This document shows, piece after piece, positions 7,614 to 14,455 of a DNA stretch of 17,826 bases. Made by a program: the position numbers and the translations under genes. The stretch lies in the NCBI GenBank assembly GCA_019418625.1, contig DYBL01000027.1, positions 1 through 17,826 of the forward strand. Direction: 5' to 3'. The notes beneath the pieces were generated by a model. That model did no database searches and had not been told where the DNA came from. It worked only from the letters and a program-made list of their open reading frames with translations. This DNA comes from Clostridiales bacterium. GTDB taxonomy: Bacteria > Bacillota > Clostridia > Oscillospirales > Oscillospiraceae. Within the stretch, counting starts at the first letter, position 1, and each line of letters begins with the position of its first letter.

Positions 7614-8846
7614 TTATTCTTCCATCAAGGCCTTGTGATAGACCTTCTTGCCCTTTTTGATGATGGCGCCGTCGCCGCAGCAGTCCTTGCAGCTGAACTT
7701 GGCCTCAATGTCGCCCACCTTCTGGCCGCAGACACTGACGCCGCCCTGCTGCACCAGACGCCGGGCCTCACCCTTGGAGGCTGCCAGACCGCACTTGACC
7801 AGAAGCGTCAGGATGTCGATCTCGCCGGACTCGGAGAAGTCCGCCCGGCACAGCTTCGTGCAGGGCATGTTGGCAGAATCGCCGCTGCCGCCGAAGAGGG
7901 CCCGGGCAGCTTCCTGGGCCTTGGCAGCCTCTTCCTCGCCGTGGACCAGCTTCGTCAGCTCGTAGGCCAGGATCTCCTTGGCAGTGTTGAGCTGGCTGCC
8001 CTCCCACTTGTCCATCTCGTCGATCTGCTCCAGAGGCAGGAACGTGAGCATGCGGATGCACTTCAAAACGTCCGCGTCGCCCACATTGCGCCAGTACTGG
8101 TAGAACTCGAAGGGAGAGGTCTTGTTGGGGTCCAGCCACACGGCGCCGGAGGCGGTCTTGCCCATCTTCTTGCCCTCGGAGTTCAAAAGCAGCGTGATGG
8201 TCATGGCATAGGCGTCCTTGCCCAGCTTGCGGCGGATGAGCTCCGTGCCGCCCAGCATATTGCTCCACTGGTCGTCGCCGCCGAACTGCATGTTGCAGCC
8301 CAGGGTCTGGCACATATGATAGAAGTCATAGGACTGCATGATCATATAGTTGAACTCCAGGAAGCTCAGGCCCTTCTCCATGCGCTGCTTGTAGCACTCG
8401 GCCCGCAGCATGTTGTTGACGGAGAAGCACGCGCCCACCTCCCGCAGGAGATCCACGTAGTTGAGCTTTAAGAGCCAGTCGGCGTTGTTGACCATGATGG
8501 CCTTCCCCTCGCCGAATTCAATGAACCGCTCCATCTGCTTTTTGAAGCACTCACAGTTGTGCTGGATGGTCTCCGGCGTCATCATGGAGCGCATGTCCGT
8601 GCGGCCGGAGGGGTCGCCGATGTAGCCGGTGCCGCCGCCGATCAGGGCGATGGGCCGGTTGCCGGCCATCTGCAGCCGCTTCATGAGGCAAAGAGCCATA
8701 AAGTGGCCCACATGCAGGGAGTCCGCCGTGGGGTCAAAGCCGATATAGAACACGGCCTTGCCGTTGTTCACCAGCTCCCGGATCTCCTCTTCGTCCGTCA
8801 CCTGTGCGATCAGGCCGCGGGCCTTCAGTTCTTCATAACAAGTCAT
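7614..8846 (-). CDS. tyrS: Tyrosyl-tRNA synthetase
   Basis: Charges tRNA-Tyr with tyrosine; cytosolic class I synthetase. 410 residues. Seen: FYIGFDPTADSLHVGH with the HIGH-type motif HVGH (45-48), GGGTGYIGDPSGR, FGGDDQWSNML for tyrosine and tRNA recognition, the KMSKS-type loop GKKMGKT, and a C-terminal S4 RNA-binding domain (ILTLLVKCGLAASKGEARRLVQQGGV). An ATG two codons earlier (8852) is also in frame, but AGGAG is only 1 nt from it and 7 nt from ATG 8846, so the latter is chosen. The gene begins 19 nt after the EamA permease stop and shares its tRNA-Tyr T-box leader, so it should be induced when charged tRNA-Tyr is scarce. Confidence 0.97.
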   Translation of the reverse strand: MTCYEELKARGLIAQVTDEEEIRELVNNGKAVFYIGFDPTADSLHVGHFMALCLMKRLQMAGNRPIALIGGGTGYIGDPSGRTDMRSMMTPETIQHNCECFKKQMERFIEFGEGKAIMVNNADWLLKLNYVDLLREVGACFSVNNMLRAECYKQRMEKGLSFLEFNYMIMQSYDFYHMCQTLGCNMQFGGDDQWSNMLGGTELIRRKLGKDAYAMTITLLLNSEGKKMGKTASGAVWLDPNKTSPFEFYQYWRNVGDADVLKCIRMLTFLPLEQIDEMDKWEGSQLNTAKEILAYELTKLVHGEEEAAKAQEAARALFGGSGDSANMPCTKLCRADFSESGEIDILTLLVKCGLAASKGEARRLVQQGGVSVCGQKVGDIEAKFSCKDCCGDGAIIKKGKKVYHKALMEE

Positions 8847-8865
8847 GGTCATTCTCCTCCACCCA

Positions 8866-9723
8866 TTAAACAGTTTCTACGGAATTTATGGTCGATTTTC
8901 TGCTTTTTAATACATTATAAACCAGAACGCTGGCAATGACGATGCCCGCGCCCACCAAAGCGAAGCGCCCCACGCTCTCTTTGTAGAATACCGCCACCAG
9001 CACAGGGTTGAGCACCGGTTCGATGCCGGAGATCAAGCTGGCTGTCACCGGCGGCGTGGTTTTCAGTCCGATGCACAGCAATACGTAGGCAACGCCAACC
9101 TGGAACGCACCCAGGATCACAAGGCTCACCAGAGCCGTGGCAGTGAACTCCGTCTCCCGGAAGAGGAACGGCAGTCCCGTCAGCGCCGAGAGCACATCCC
9201 CCCAGAACACGGAGGAAATGGCGTCGGAGTCCGGCAGATCATTTAAAAGGAACACGCCCGCATAGCTGACGCCCGCCAGCAGCGCCATGGCGTTGCCGGC
9301 TCCTCCTCCCATTTCCAGGCTGTCCAGGAAGAAAAAGAGGATGCCGCCGAACACCGCCGCGCAGGCCCCCAGGTCCAGTTTGTCCGGCCGGCGGCGGAAA
9401 AACACTCCGGAAAAGACGATGACGAAAATGGGTGCCGTGAATTGCAGCACGATGGCGTTGGCCGCGGTGGTCATCTTGTTGGCCAGGGAGAAAAATGCGT
9501 TGGTGCCGAACACCGCCAGCGCCCCCAGCAGCACCCACCGGTTCAGCTTTAACCGGTGGCGGGTGACCGCCAGATATGTGCCGATGACCACCAGAGCGAT
9601 GGCCGTGCGGCCGCCGTTGATGGCCATGCCGCCCCAGGGAATGACCTTGATGCAAAGCCCGCCTACACTGTACAGCAGAGCAGCCAGAAACACGAACAGC
9701 GTGCCTCTGCGTTCTTTCTTCAA
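8866..9723 (-). CDS. EamA/DMT-family permease, candidate tyrosine or aromatic amino acid transporter
   Basis: 285 residues with about ten hydrophobic segments arranged as two EamA repeats, the drug/metabolite transporter fold of the inner membrane. Repeat 1 starts at GTLFVFLAALLYSVGGLCIKVIPW; repeat 2 contains VSYAGVFLLN and ends in GIEPVLNPVLVAVFYKESVGRFALVGAGIVIASVLVYN, a typical EamA ending. The family does not fix the substrate or direction of transport. The context does narrow it: the gene is first after a T-box whose specifier reads UAC, and tyrS follows, so a tyrosine-related role is inferred. The start is taken as TTG 9723 because AAGGAG lies 11 nt upstream; longer in-frame versions would be read from the T-box terminator and antiterminator and look non-protein. 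Confidence 0.88.
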   Translation of the reverse strand: MKKERRGTLFVFLAALLYSVGGLCIKVIPWGGMAINGGRTAIALVVIGTYLAVTRHRLKLNRWVLLGALAVFGTNAFFSLANKMTTAANAIVLQFTAPIFVIVFSGVFFRRRPDKLDLGACAAVFGGILFFFLDSLEMGGGAGNAMALLAGVSYAGVFLLNDLPDSDAISSVFWGDVLSALTGLPFLFRETEFTATALVSLVILGAFQVGVAYVLLCIGLKTTPPVTASLISGIEPVLNPVLVAVFYKESVGRFALVGAGIVIASVLVYNVLKSRKSTINSVETV

Positions 9724-9734
9724 ACCGCAACACA

Positions 9735-9740
9735 CTCCTT
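9735..9740 (-). promoter_or_regulatory. Ribosome binding site AAGGAG deciding the TTG start of the EamA permease
   Basis: AAGGAG on the minus strand is followed by 11 nt and TTG at 9723-9721. An in-frame GTG directly abuts this site and cannot be used with it. The site lies just past the T-box terminator, as expected for transcriptional T-boxes. Confidence 0.65.
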
Positions 9741-9753
9741 GCTCCGGGCATAG

Positions 9754-9787
9754 AAAACGCCCCCGTCCCGGCAGGGGACAGAGGGCG
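9754..9787 (-). terminator. T-box conditional terminator
   Basis: On the minus strand CGCCC-TCT-GTCCC pairs with GGGAC-GG-GGGCG around a 5-nt loop, followed by TTTT. Its 5' arm overlaps the 3' arm of the antiterminator, so the two structures exclude each other. Confidence 0.88.
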
Positions 9788-10025
9788 AACATGCTTCGCG
9801 GTACCACCTCTGGTTCGCCGCCTCCTCACGGAGCGCGGCCTCGGGCCGTGCCAACACACGGCGGCGCGATAACGGGCGCACCCGGAGCACGCCTACTGGG
9901 CCAAAGGGCCGTTGGGGTGCCAGCTCCAAGGGGTATTCACCGCCGGGCCCTCTCCCCCTTCCACCAACCGGGGGCTCTCTTTGCAGCGCCGTGACGACTA
10001 CTCTTCCTTTTCCTCGCTGTATACG
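9754..10025 (-). promoter_or_regulatory. T-box riboswitch, tRNA-Tyr specific
   Basis: About 270-nt leader that binds uncharged tRNA and then prevents termination. Stem I spans 9921-10019: its base pairs CAGC with GCTG, then comes a kink-turn (GAGGA / GGA), AAGG with CCTT, then the specifier loop with AGTA (9999-10002) opposite GAA-TAC (9933-9938). The specifier is UAC (9933-9935), Tyr. An AG-rich bulge (AGAGAG) and apical GGTTGGTGGAA loop follow the known Stem I plan, and a Stem III-like AGTAGGCG...CCCGTTA follows. The T-box sequence AGAGGTGGTACCGCG (9797-9811) has U at the variable base, which pairs with discriminator A73, as in tRNA-Tyr. Antiterminator arms 9813-9819 and 9784-9790 pair over 7 bp and compete with the terminator at 9754-9787. 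It lies before a permease and tyrS. Confidence 0.95.
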
Positions 10026-10031
10026 GGTGGG

Positions 10032-10060
10032 ATTATATCCGATTCCAGTGAAAATGTCAA
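10032..10060 (-). promoter_or_regulatory. Consensus sigma-A promoter of the T-box/permease/tyrS operon
   Basis: Both boxes match the consensus exactly: -35 TTGACA (10055-10060), a 17-nt spacer, -10 TATAAT (10032-10037). The start should be near 10025, just before the base of T-box Stem I. Such a promoter implies constant strong initiation, with control left to the T-box. The 10061-10177 stretch upstream holds no gene that I can see. Confidence 0.93.
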
Positions 10061-10177
10061 GAGCGGGCCGTCTGGGCTCTGGAGAAAATGCATGGTTCCC
10101 CCGTCTCCCCCACTCTTCCACCCAAGGCCCCAGCTCATTTTTCGTGCAAAAGTGAGCAAAAGCCCACCTGGCGAAAC

Positions 10178-10209
10178 AAAAAACGGCCGACGAAAGTCAG
10201 CCGTTTTTT
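10178..10209 (-). terminator. Terminator of the OLE-dxs-recN-crcB operon
   Basis: On the minus strand an 8-bp stem (10196-10203 with 10184-10191, one G-U pair) with a TTTC loop is flanked by six A before and six T after. It starts 6 nt past the crcB stop. On the plus strand one pair becomes a C-A mismatch, so it favours leftward transcripts. Confidence 0.9.
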
Positions 10210-10214
10210 CTATA

Positions 10215-10583
10215 TCATGCCGCCGCCCGGATGCCCAGCGCCCTGCCCAGCAGCACGCCGCCCAGGCACAGCCCCAGACTCAGCGCCATGTACGCCCCGC
10301 CCGCGGCCACGCGGCCGCTCTCCAGCAGGGTCAGCGCCTCCAGGGAAAAAGTGGAGAACGTGGTAAAACCACCGCACACGCCCGTTTTCCAGAACAGGAT
10401 CTGGTTGGGCGTCATGCCGCCCGCGCTCCCATAACCCACCACAAAGCCGATGAGCACTGCCCCCAGCAAATTGGTGACCAATGTCAGCACGGGAAAGCCG
10501 GCCTGTACCGGCAGCAGACTGACAGCATAACGTCCCGCCGCACCCAGAGCGCCGCCGCAGGCCACAAAGAAAAAGCCCGTCAT
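10215..10583 (-). CDS. crcB: Fluoride ion channel Fluc (CrcB)
   Basis: 122 residues, about four hydrophobic helices; Fluc proteins form dual-topology dimers that export fluoride across the cytoplasmic membrane. Family signatures: GGALGAAGRY (10-19), TLVTNLLG with Asn38 of the pore, and GGFTTFSTFSLE (71-82) with Phe76 and Phe79 of the pore phenylalanine ladder and the break that binds central sodium. One gene is visible, so a homodimer is expected. Its ATG overlaps the recN stop by 4 nt (ATGA), and GGAGGT lies 6 nt before it inside recN, so translation is probably coupled. No fluoride riboswitch is seen upstream, unlike many crcB genes; expression seems tied to the operon. Confidence 0.95.
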   Translation of the reverse strand: MTGFFFVACGGALGAAGRYAVSLLPVQAGFPVLTLVTNLLGAVLIGFVVGYGSAGGMTPNQILFWKTGVCGGFTTFSTFSLEALTLLESGRVAAGGAYMALSLGLCLGGVLLGRALGIRAAA

Positions 10584-12274
10584 GGATGTACCTCCAGCCC
10601 GGCCCGGTAGGTCTCTGCCTCATCCAGCAGCTCTCCGGCGCTCTCCAGCAGCGCGGGCGTCACCTTGGCACCGCCGGTGATGCTGGCCAGCTCCGCCATG
10701 CGGCGCTGGCGGTCCAGCAGCACCACCTTTGTATAGGTGCGGCCGTCCCGCTCCCCCTTCTCCACGGAGAAATGGGTGTCCGCCATGGCGGCCAACTGGG
10801 GCAGATGCGTCACGCACAGCACCTGCTTGCGGCGGCTCACCTGGGCCAGCTTTTCCGCCACCTTCTGGGCCGCCCGGCCGGATACGCCCGTATCCACCTC
10901 GTCAAACACCAGCGTGCCCACGGACTCCTGCTCCGCCAGCACGTTCTTCAGCGCCAGCATGATGCGGGCCAGCTCACCGCCGGAGGCGATGCGGGCAATG
11001 GGCCGCAGGTCCTCGCCCACGTTGGCGGACATGAGGAAGCGCACGGTGTCGCACCCGTCCGCTCCCGGCTCCCGTGGGGAAAAGTCGATGGCAAAGCGCA
11101 CCTTGTTCATATCCAGGTCCCGCAGTTCCCGGAGGATACGGGCCTCCAGCTCCGCGGCGGCAGCTTTGCGCGCCGCCGTCAGCGCCGCGCCAGCCTCCTC
11201 CACCGCTTTGCGGGCACTGGCCAGCTGCTTTTCCAGGCGGACCAGGGTGTCGTCCGCCGTCTCCATGGCGTCCAGCTCCGTCCGGCACCGGTCCAGATAG
11301 GCAAGCATATCCTCCACCGTGGCGCCGTACTTCTTTTTCAGCCGGTACAAAAGGTCCGTCCGGCTCTCCACCGCGTCCAGCTCCGCCGGAGAGAAGTCAA
11401 AGCTCTCCCGCAGGTCCCGCACGGTCTCTGCGATGTCATAGGCCTCGCTGCGCAATGCGCCCAGCCGCTCATAGAGCCGGCCCATCTCCTCGCCCAGCGT
11501 GCGGATGCCATAGAGGGCCTCCTCCGCGTCCCGGATGGCGCTGACTACGCCGCCGCCCTCCTCGCCGCCGGAGAGGCAGTAATCCGCCCCGGACAGGGCG
11601 GAGAGATACTTCTCTCCGTTGCGCAGGAGGTTGCGCCGCTCCGCCAGTCCCTCTTCCTCACCGGGCTGCAGCTTCGCCCGTTCCAGCTCATCGATCTGAA
11701 AACGCAGGCTGTCCATCCGGCGGGCCTTTTCCGCCTCGTCCATCCGCAGGGCGGAGATCTTCCGCTGCAGCTCTGCCATGGCGCCATAGGACGCCTGATA
11801 GGCCGAGAGCACATCTTCCGTGCGGCCGAAGCGGTCCAGGTAGGAGACGTGGCGCTCCTCGTCCAAAAGCTGCACGCCGTCGTGCTGGCCGTGGATATTC
11901 AAAAGCTCCTCGCCCACCCGGCGCATCTGGGACACGGTGACCGGGCGCCCGCCTACCCGGCAAAGGCTCCGGCCGTCGCTGCCGATCTCCCGCTGCATCA
12001 CAAGACACCCGTCCTCGTCCGGGGCCGCGCCGCACTCGGCAAGCCCCGGAAGGTCCGCGCTCACGCCGGAAAAGGCGGCGCTGGCAAAGGCCCGCTCCGC
12101 CCCGGTACGGATCAGCTCCCGGGAGGTACGTCCGCCCAGCACCGCGCCCAGGGCGTCAATGACGATGGACTTACCAGCGCCGGTCTCGCCGGTGAGGGCG
12201 TTGAAGCCGGGCTGAAAGCGAATATCCGCCTCCTCGATGACCGCAATATTTTCAATGTGAAGCCATTCCAGCAT
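10580..12274 (-). CDS. recN: DNA repair protein RecN
   Basis: 564 residues, SMC-like ATPase that gathers at DNA double-strand breaks and helps recombination repair. Walker A GETGAGKS (29-36), then LNIHGQHDGVQLL, a long charged coiled-coil middle (about 150-370), signature ASGGELARIMLALK (about 430-443), Walker B TLVFDE (about 454-459) and the D-loop VDTGVSGRAAQ. The C-terminal ASITGGAKVT fits RecN. ATG 12274 has GGGGAG 6-7 nt upstream. It lies 39 nt after argR, a common pairing in Firmicutes, and its 3' end overlaps crcB by 4 nt. Confidence 0.97.
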   Translation of the reverse strand: MLEWLHIENIAVIEEADIRFQPGFNALTGETGAGKSIVIDALGAVLGGRTSRELIRTGAERAFASAAFSGVSADLPGLAECGAAPDEDGCLVMQREIGSDGRSLCRVGGRPVTVSQMRRVGEELLNIHGQHDGVQLLDEERHVSYLDRFGRTEDVLSAYQASYGAMAELQRKISALRMDEAEKARRMDSLRFQIDELERAKLQPGEEEGLAERRNLLRNGEKYLSALSGADYCLSGGEEGGGVVSAIRDAEEALYGIRTLGEEMGRLYERLGALRSEAYDIAETVRDLRESFDFSPAELDAVESRTDLLYRLKKKYGATVEDMLAYLDRCRTELDAMETADDTLVRLEKQLASARKAVEEAGAALTAARKAAAAELEARILRELRDLDMNKVRFAIDFSPREPGADGCDTVRFLMSANVGEDLRPIARIASGGELARIMLALKNVLAEQESVGTLVFDEVDTGVSGRAAQKVAEKLAQVSRRKQVLCVTHLPQLAAMADTHFSVEKGERDGRTYTKVVLLDRQRRMAELASITGGAKVTPALLESAGELLDEAETYRAGLEVHP

Positions 12275-12288
12275 GGTTCTCTCCCCTT

Positions 12289-12312
12289 CCCGTGTGCCTC
12301 ATAGGCAGCGGG
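12289..12312 (-). other. Hairpin in the argR-recN gap
   Basis: TGCCT and AGGCA pair around a 3-nt loop, extended by CCCG with CGGG across a small internal loop. There is no T-run, so termination is unlikely; a role in RNA processing or stability is inference. Confidence 0.4.
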
Positions 12313-12313
12313 A

Positions 12314-12763
12314 TCACAGCATCTCCTTGATCTCCTCGCAGAAGTCCGCCGCGGACTCCGTGTCCCGCATCACCAAAAAGGCGGTGTCATCTCCTGCCAG
12401 GGAGCCCACCAGGAAGTTGAACTCCATATTGTCCAGCGCGGCACAGGCGGCGCTGGCCAGGCCGGGCATGGTTTTGATGACCACGATGTTCTGGGCATAG
12501 TCGATGCTGGTGATGCTCTCCCGGAAGATGGTGCGCAGCTTCTCGGCAAAGTTCAGCTTCGTGCGGTTGCCGGATACAGCATACTTATACACGCCCTGGC
12601 CCACCGGCTCTTTCACCAGGTGCATCTGCTTGATGTCCCGGGAGATGGTGGCCTGGGTGCTGGTGATGCCGCGCTCCTGCAAACGGGAGAGCAGCTGCTC
12701 CTGCGTCTCGATATTTTCCTGGGAAATAATCTCAAGGATCATGTTTTGACGTTCATTTTTCAT
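12314..12763 (-). CDS. argR: Arginine repressor ArgR/AhrC
   Basis: 149 residues, the family length. Arginine-dependent hexameric repressor of arginine synthesis, activator of catabolism in some Firmicutes. N-terminal winged helix (about 1-70) contains QEQLLSRLQERGITSTQATISRDIKQMHLVK, the ArgR DNA-binding signature. The C-terminal oligomerisation and arginine-binding domain has TMPGLASAACAALDN and LVGSLAGDDTAFLVMRD, where the GDDT acidic pair binds arginine. ATG 12763 is chosen because GGGAGG lies about 8 nt upstream; the open frame extends 11 codons further into nadK. The start overlaps the nadK 3' end by 11 nt. No ARG box is called. Confidence 0.96.
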   Translation of the reverse strand: MKNERQNMILEIISQENIETQEQLLSRLQERGITSTQATISRDIKQMHLVKEPVGQGVYKYAVSGNRTKLNFAEKLRTIFRESITSIDYAQNIVVIKTMPGLASAACAALDNMEFNFLVGSLAGDDTAFLVMRDTESAADFCEEIKEML

Positions 12764-13637
12764 CGCTAAACCCTCCCGGAAGCATTTTTTGGGCAAAAAT
12801 CTCGCAAAAACTCTTTTCCGTCAGACGCGCCAGCTTCATGGCGTATTTGGACCGGCGCACCACCACCTGGTCGTCGGCCTTCAGGGAAAAGCCGCGGCTC
12901 TCATCCACAAACAGGTAAACGGGCTTGCGGCCGTTGCGCTCCAGCTCGATGGTCAAGGTGTGCTCCGGAGAGAGCACATAAGAGGAAAACCGCATGTTAT
13001 GGATGCAGATGGGGCACACCACCATGGTCTGGGCCACCGGCTCCACCACCGGCCCGCCGGCAGAGAGGGAATAGGCCGTGGAACCCGTAGGCGTGGCAAT
13101 GATGACTCCGTCACCGGCGATGTCCGCCAGGTGATGCCCGTCCGAGGCGATCTTCAAATGGATCACATGGGAGATGGGGCCCTCCCGGATCACCGCATCG
13201 TTGAGGCCCAAATTGGTGTAAACCTGTTTTCCTTCACGGATCACCGCCACATCCAGCATCATGCGCTGCTCCATCTGGAAGTCCCAATCCTTGAGACGCC
13301 GCAGCACCTCCAGCTCGCCGGACTCCAGATCGGCGATAAATCCAAGGCCGCCCATATTGATGCCCAGCACCGGCAGCTTGTGCAGCGCTGCCATTTTGGC
13401 CAGATGTAAAATGGTCCCGTCTCCGCCGAAAGTGATCATGAGATCCGCCGAGCGCATCTCCTGCTGCAGGGGGCGCACATCAAAATCGGCAAATGCCCCA
13501 TCTTTCTGGTCCCGGAACGGAGAACAGACCACCGTGCGAAAGCCCAGATCCTTCAAAATTTTCTGCGCTTCTTTGGTAGCCGTCATGCCCCGGTCCCGGT
13601 TGGGGTTGGGACAGAGGATGATCTTTTTGGGATTCAT
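12753..13637 (-). CDS. nadK: NAD kinase
   Basis: 294 residues; phosphorylates NAD to NADP in the cytosol. The catalytic GGDGT is at 71-75 within DLMITFGGDGTILHLAK, followed by LPVLGINMGGLGFIADLE, LNDAVIREG (normally N-E/D-A/V), and GDGVIIATPTGSTAYSLSAGGPVVEP, the conserved NAD-binding glycine-rich loop. ATG 13637 has GGGGAG about 7 nt upstream and overlaps the tlyA stop by 4 nt (ATGA). The 3' end overlaps argR. NADPH from this step is used in isoprenoid synthesis downstream of dxs, but the link may be only positional. Confidence 0.97.
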   Translation of the reverse strand: MNPKKIILCPNPNRDRGMTATKEAQKILKDLGFRTVVCSPFRDQKDGAFADFDVRPLQQEMRSADLMITFGGDGTILHLAKMAALHKLPVLGINMGGLGFIADLESGELEVLRRLKDWDFQMEQRMMLDVAVIREGKQVYTNLGLNDAVIREGPISHVIHLKIASDGHHLADIAGDGVIIATPTGSTAYSLSAGGPVVEPVAQTMVVCPICIHNMRFSSYVLSPEHTLTIELERNGRKPVYLFVDESRGFSLKADDQVVVRRSKYAMKLARLTEKSFCEIFAQKMLPGGFSDEK

Positions 13638-14455
13638 TGTGCGCTCCCCTCCCCGTGCTCCTTGAGCACCTGATGGGACTCCGCTACCAGCGCCGGAAGA
13701 TCGAAGCTCCCAGGTGTGCCGCTCCCTTTTTCAAGATACCCCAGATATTCGATATTTCCCTCCGGGCCGCGGATCGGAGAATAAGTCAGCCCAAGAACTG
13801 TAAAGTTGTTTTCCTTGGCATGTTCCAAAAAGTGCTCCAGCACCTCCAGATGGACGGCGGGGTCCCGGACCACGCCCTTTTTGCCCACCTTTTCCTTGCC
13901 GGCTTCAAACTGGGGCTTCACCAGACAGGCTACATGTCCGCCCTCACGCACAAGGCCAGCCAATGCCGGCAGAATAAGCTTGAGGGAAATGAAGCTCACG
14001 TCCACAGAGGCAAAGTCCAGCTCCTGGGGGATCTCCGCATGGGTCAGATAACGGGCATTGGTGCGCTCCATGCACACCACCCGTTCGTCGCTGCGCAGCT
14101 TCCAGGCAAGCTGGCCGTAGCCCACGTCCACGGCATAGACCTTGGCTGCACCGTTTTGCAGCATGCAGTCCGTAAAGCCGCCGGTGGATGCGCCGATATC
14201 GGCGCACACGGCACCCTCCAGCGCCACCGGGAACGTGGCCATGACCTTTTCCAGCTTCAGTCCGCCCCGGCTCACATATTTCAGGCCGCCCCGCACCTCG
14301 ATCTCGGCGTCATTGGTCACGGCGGTGCCGGGCTTGTCTACCCGCTGGCCGCCCACGAACACCAGTCCGCTCATGATGGTGGCCTGGGCCTTTTGACGGC
14401 TCTCCTGGAGCCCCCGCTCCACCAGCAGCACGTCCAAACGTGTTTTGTTGCTCAT
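13634..14455 (-). CDS. tlyA: TlyA-family rRNA (cytidine-2'-O)-methyltransferase
   Basis: 273 residues. TlyA proteins methylate ribose 2'-OH of 16S and/or 23S rRNA, affecting capreomycin sensitivity in mycobacteria; older annotations call them hemolysin A. N-terminal S4 RNA-binding domain (about 5-60: RLDVLLVERGLQESRQKAQATIMSGLV), linker with KYVSRGGLKLEK, then a FtsJ-like Rossmann methyltransferase with SAM motif ADIGASTGGFTDC, VYAVDVGYGQLAW and LVKPQFEAG. ATG 14455 overlaps the dxs stop by 4 nt. Membrane lysis activity is not supported by the sequence. Confidence 0.94.
   Translation of the reverse strand: MSNKTRLDVLLVERGLQESRQKAQATIMSGLVFVGGQRVDKPGTAVTNDAEIEVRGGLKYVSRGGLKLEKVMATFPVALEGAVCADIGASTGGFTDCMLQNGAAKVYAVDVGYGQLAWKLRSDERVVCMERTNARYLTHAEIPQELDFASVDVSFISLKLILPALAGLVREGGHVACLVKPQFEAGKEKVGKKGVVRDPAVHLEVLEHFLEHAKENNFTVLGLTYSPIRGPEGNIEYLGYLEKGSGTPGSFDLPALVAESHQVLKEHGEGSAQ

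Noticed and set aside
5901..8471. An 856-codon open frame on the plus strand opposite the ABC-F gene and tyrS
   Set aside because: It is antisense to two clear genes whose codon bias and high GC keep the opposite frame open. Its sequence is leucine, histidine and glycine rich with no recognisable domain, and it crosses a terminator hairpin.
9911..9925. AAC, GGC or TGG near the base of T-box Stem I as the specifier
   Set aside because: Folding Stem I on the pattern of known T-boxes places CTTGGAGCTG in the kink-turn and base helix, so the specifier is UAC after GAA. Asn, Gly and Trp tRNAs also lack the A73 predicted by the T-box base.
10133..10155. Weak hairpin CTCATTTTT with AAAAGTGAG upstream of the T-box promoter
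   Set aside because: It depends on a G-U pair on one strand, has no T-run, and belongs to no transcript I can define.
10586..12304. A 572-codon open frame on the plus strand opposite recN
   Set aside because: Shadow of recN in high-GC DNA; low-complexity composition and no family motifs.
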